Origin: Pyrenopolyporus hunteri
Taxonomy: Eukaryota > Ascomycota > Sordariomycetes > Xylariales > Hypoxylaceae
Length of the DNA: 37,145 bases
Direction of reading: 5' to 3'
NCBI GenBank assembly: GCA_902806595.1
Contig: CADCXC010000042.1
Location: forward strand, 1 to 37,145
Numbering within the stretch: the first letter of the stretch is position 1; every line of letters begins with the position of its first letter. Below are positions 36,874 to 37,145 of the stretch, piece by piece. The notes beneath the pieces are model-generated. The model was not told where the DNA came from. It searched no databases and was given only the letters and a program-made list of their open reading frames with translations. Made by a program: the position numbers and the translations under genes.

Positions 36874-37145
36874 TTAATGGCACAGGTCCAACATTTTCTT
36901 ATCCTCTGAACGCCTTTGCGTGCTCCTTTCTATGTATGCGATTTGGCGTTGACTCTTTGCGGAATCATGAACAGAGTGCCATATAAGTCTCGCGAGAAGC
37001 TCCCACGTATTTAGCAGTGAAGCGAAACTACCAGCTGACTCGGATTCAACCTCTTTACGCAGCCTCGAGAGTAATGCGTTGGCTCCTGTGGCTGGGACAT
37101 GCCGGAAGCCTATTATATACACCGTTAGCTTCCGTCTCATCACAG
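36874..37145 (-). CDS. Hypothetical protein, partial at the window edge
   Basis: This frame is open to the right edge, so the 5' part probably lies outside; the first in-window ATG is at 37138-37140. It ends at a TAA just before 36874. The visible part is strongly helical: LLSRLRKEVESESAGSF, then LLNTWELLARLIWHSV, then a charged heptad-like stretch ending RQIAYIERSTQRRSEDKKM. The general look, amphipathic helices at a C-terminus, recalls the soluble part of fungal CorA-like or other helical proteins, but I cannot assign a family. It reads protein-like, and no competing plus-strand frame was noted here. Confidence 0.4.
   Translation of the reverse strand, partial: VMRRKLTVYIIGFRHVPATGANALLSRLRKEVESESAGSFASLLNTWELLARLIWHSVHDSAKSQRQIAYIERSTQRRSEDKKMLDLCH

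Overview
The window looks like a piece of a filamentous ascomycete (Pezizomycotina-type) chromosome. The evidence is its eukaryotic-only protein families, a fungal-style intron end (CTAAC branch site followed 14 bases later by ACAG), and a very large AT-rich block of the kind left by repeat-induced point mutation (RIP). No bacterial, viral, CRISPR, rRNA or convincing tRNA signal was seen.

Layout. (1) Positions 1-3590 are a normal-composition left flank with one recognisable gene on the minus strand (608-2541). It fuses an E2 ubiquitin-conjugating (UBC) domain to an F-box and is broken by three single-base frameshifts. (2) Positions ~3600-31645 (about 28 kb) are extremely AT-rich, by eye about 7-20% G+C per line, with no credible gene. 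Nearly all remaining C and G sit in CpG steps. Inside are short tandem arrays, a perfect 34-bp palindrome, and a decayed repeat family with copies at 7990-8147, 25041-25228 and 26095-26280 (the last two inverted to each other), plus a probable fragment near 26488-26540. (3) Positions 31646-37145 are a normal-composition right flank. It holds weak hypothetical ORFs, an F-box fragment (33422-33481), an unrecognised minus-strand ORF pair (33502-33937), a clear ZNF830/CCDC16-like zinc-finger splicing-factor gene on the minus strand (34863-36009), a 5'-truncated UBC7/UBE2G-type E2 on the plus strand (36162-36410), and a partial ORF running off the right end.

Two themes stand out. First, every gene that can be recognised over a useful length carries single-base frameshifts, most of them in or beside short homopolymers (six clear sites in the two long genes, two more in the UBC7 fragment, probably one in the unknown gene). 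Since a ZNF830-type gene is normally single-copy and conserved, uncorrected long-read indels are as good an explanation as gene decay. None of these breaks look like RIP damage. Second, three ubiquitin-system pieces (E2/F-box fusion, F-box fragment, UBC7 fragment) flank the AT block. The AT block itself is either a RIP-degraded transposon nest or a regional centromere; sequence alone cannot decide. I did not find a coherent new multi-gene system.
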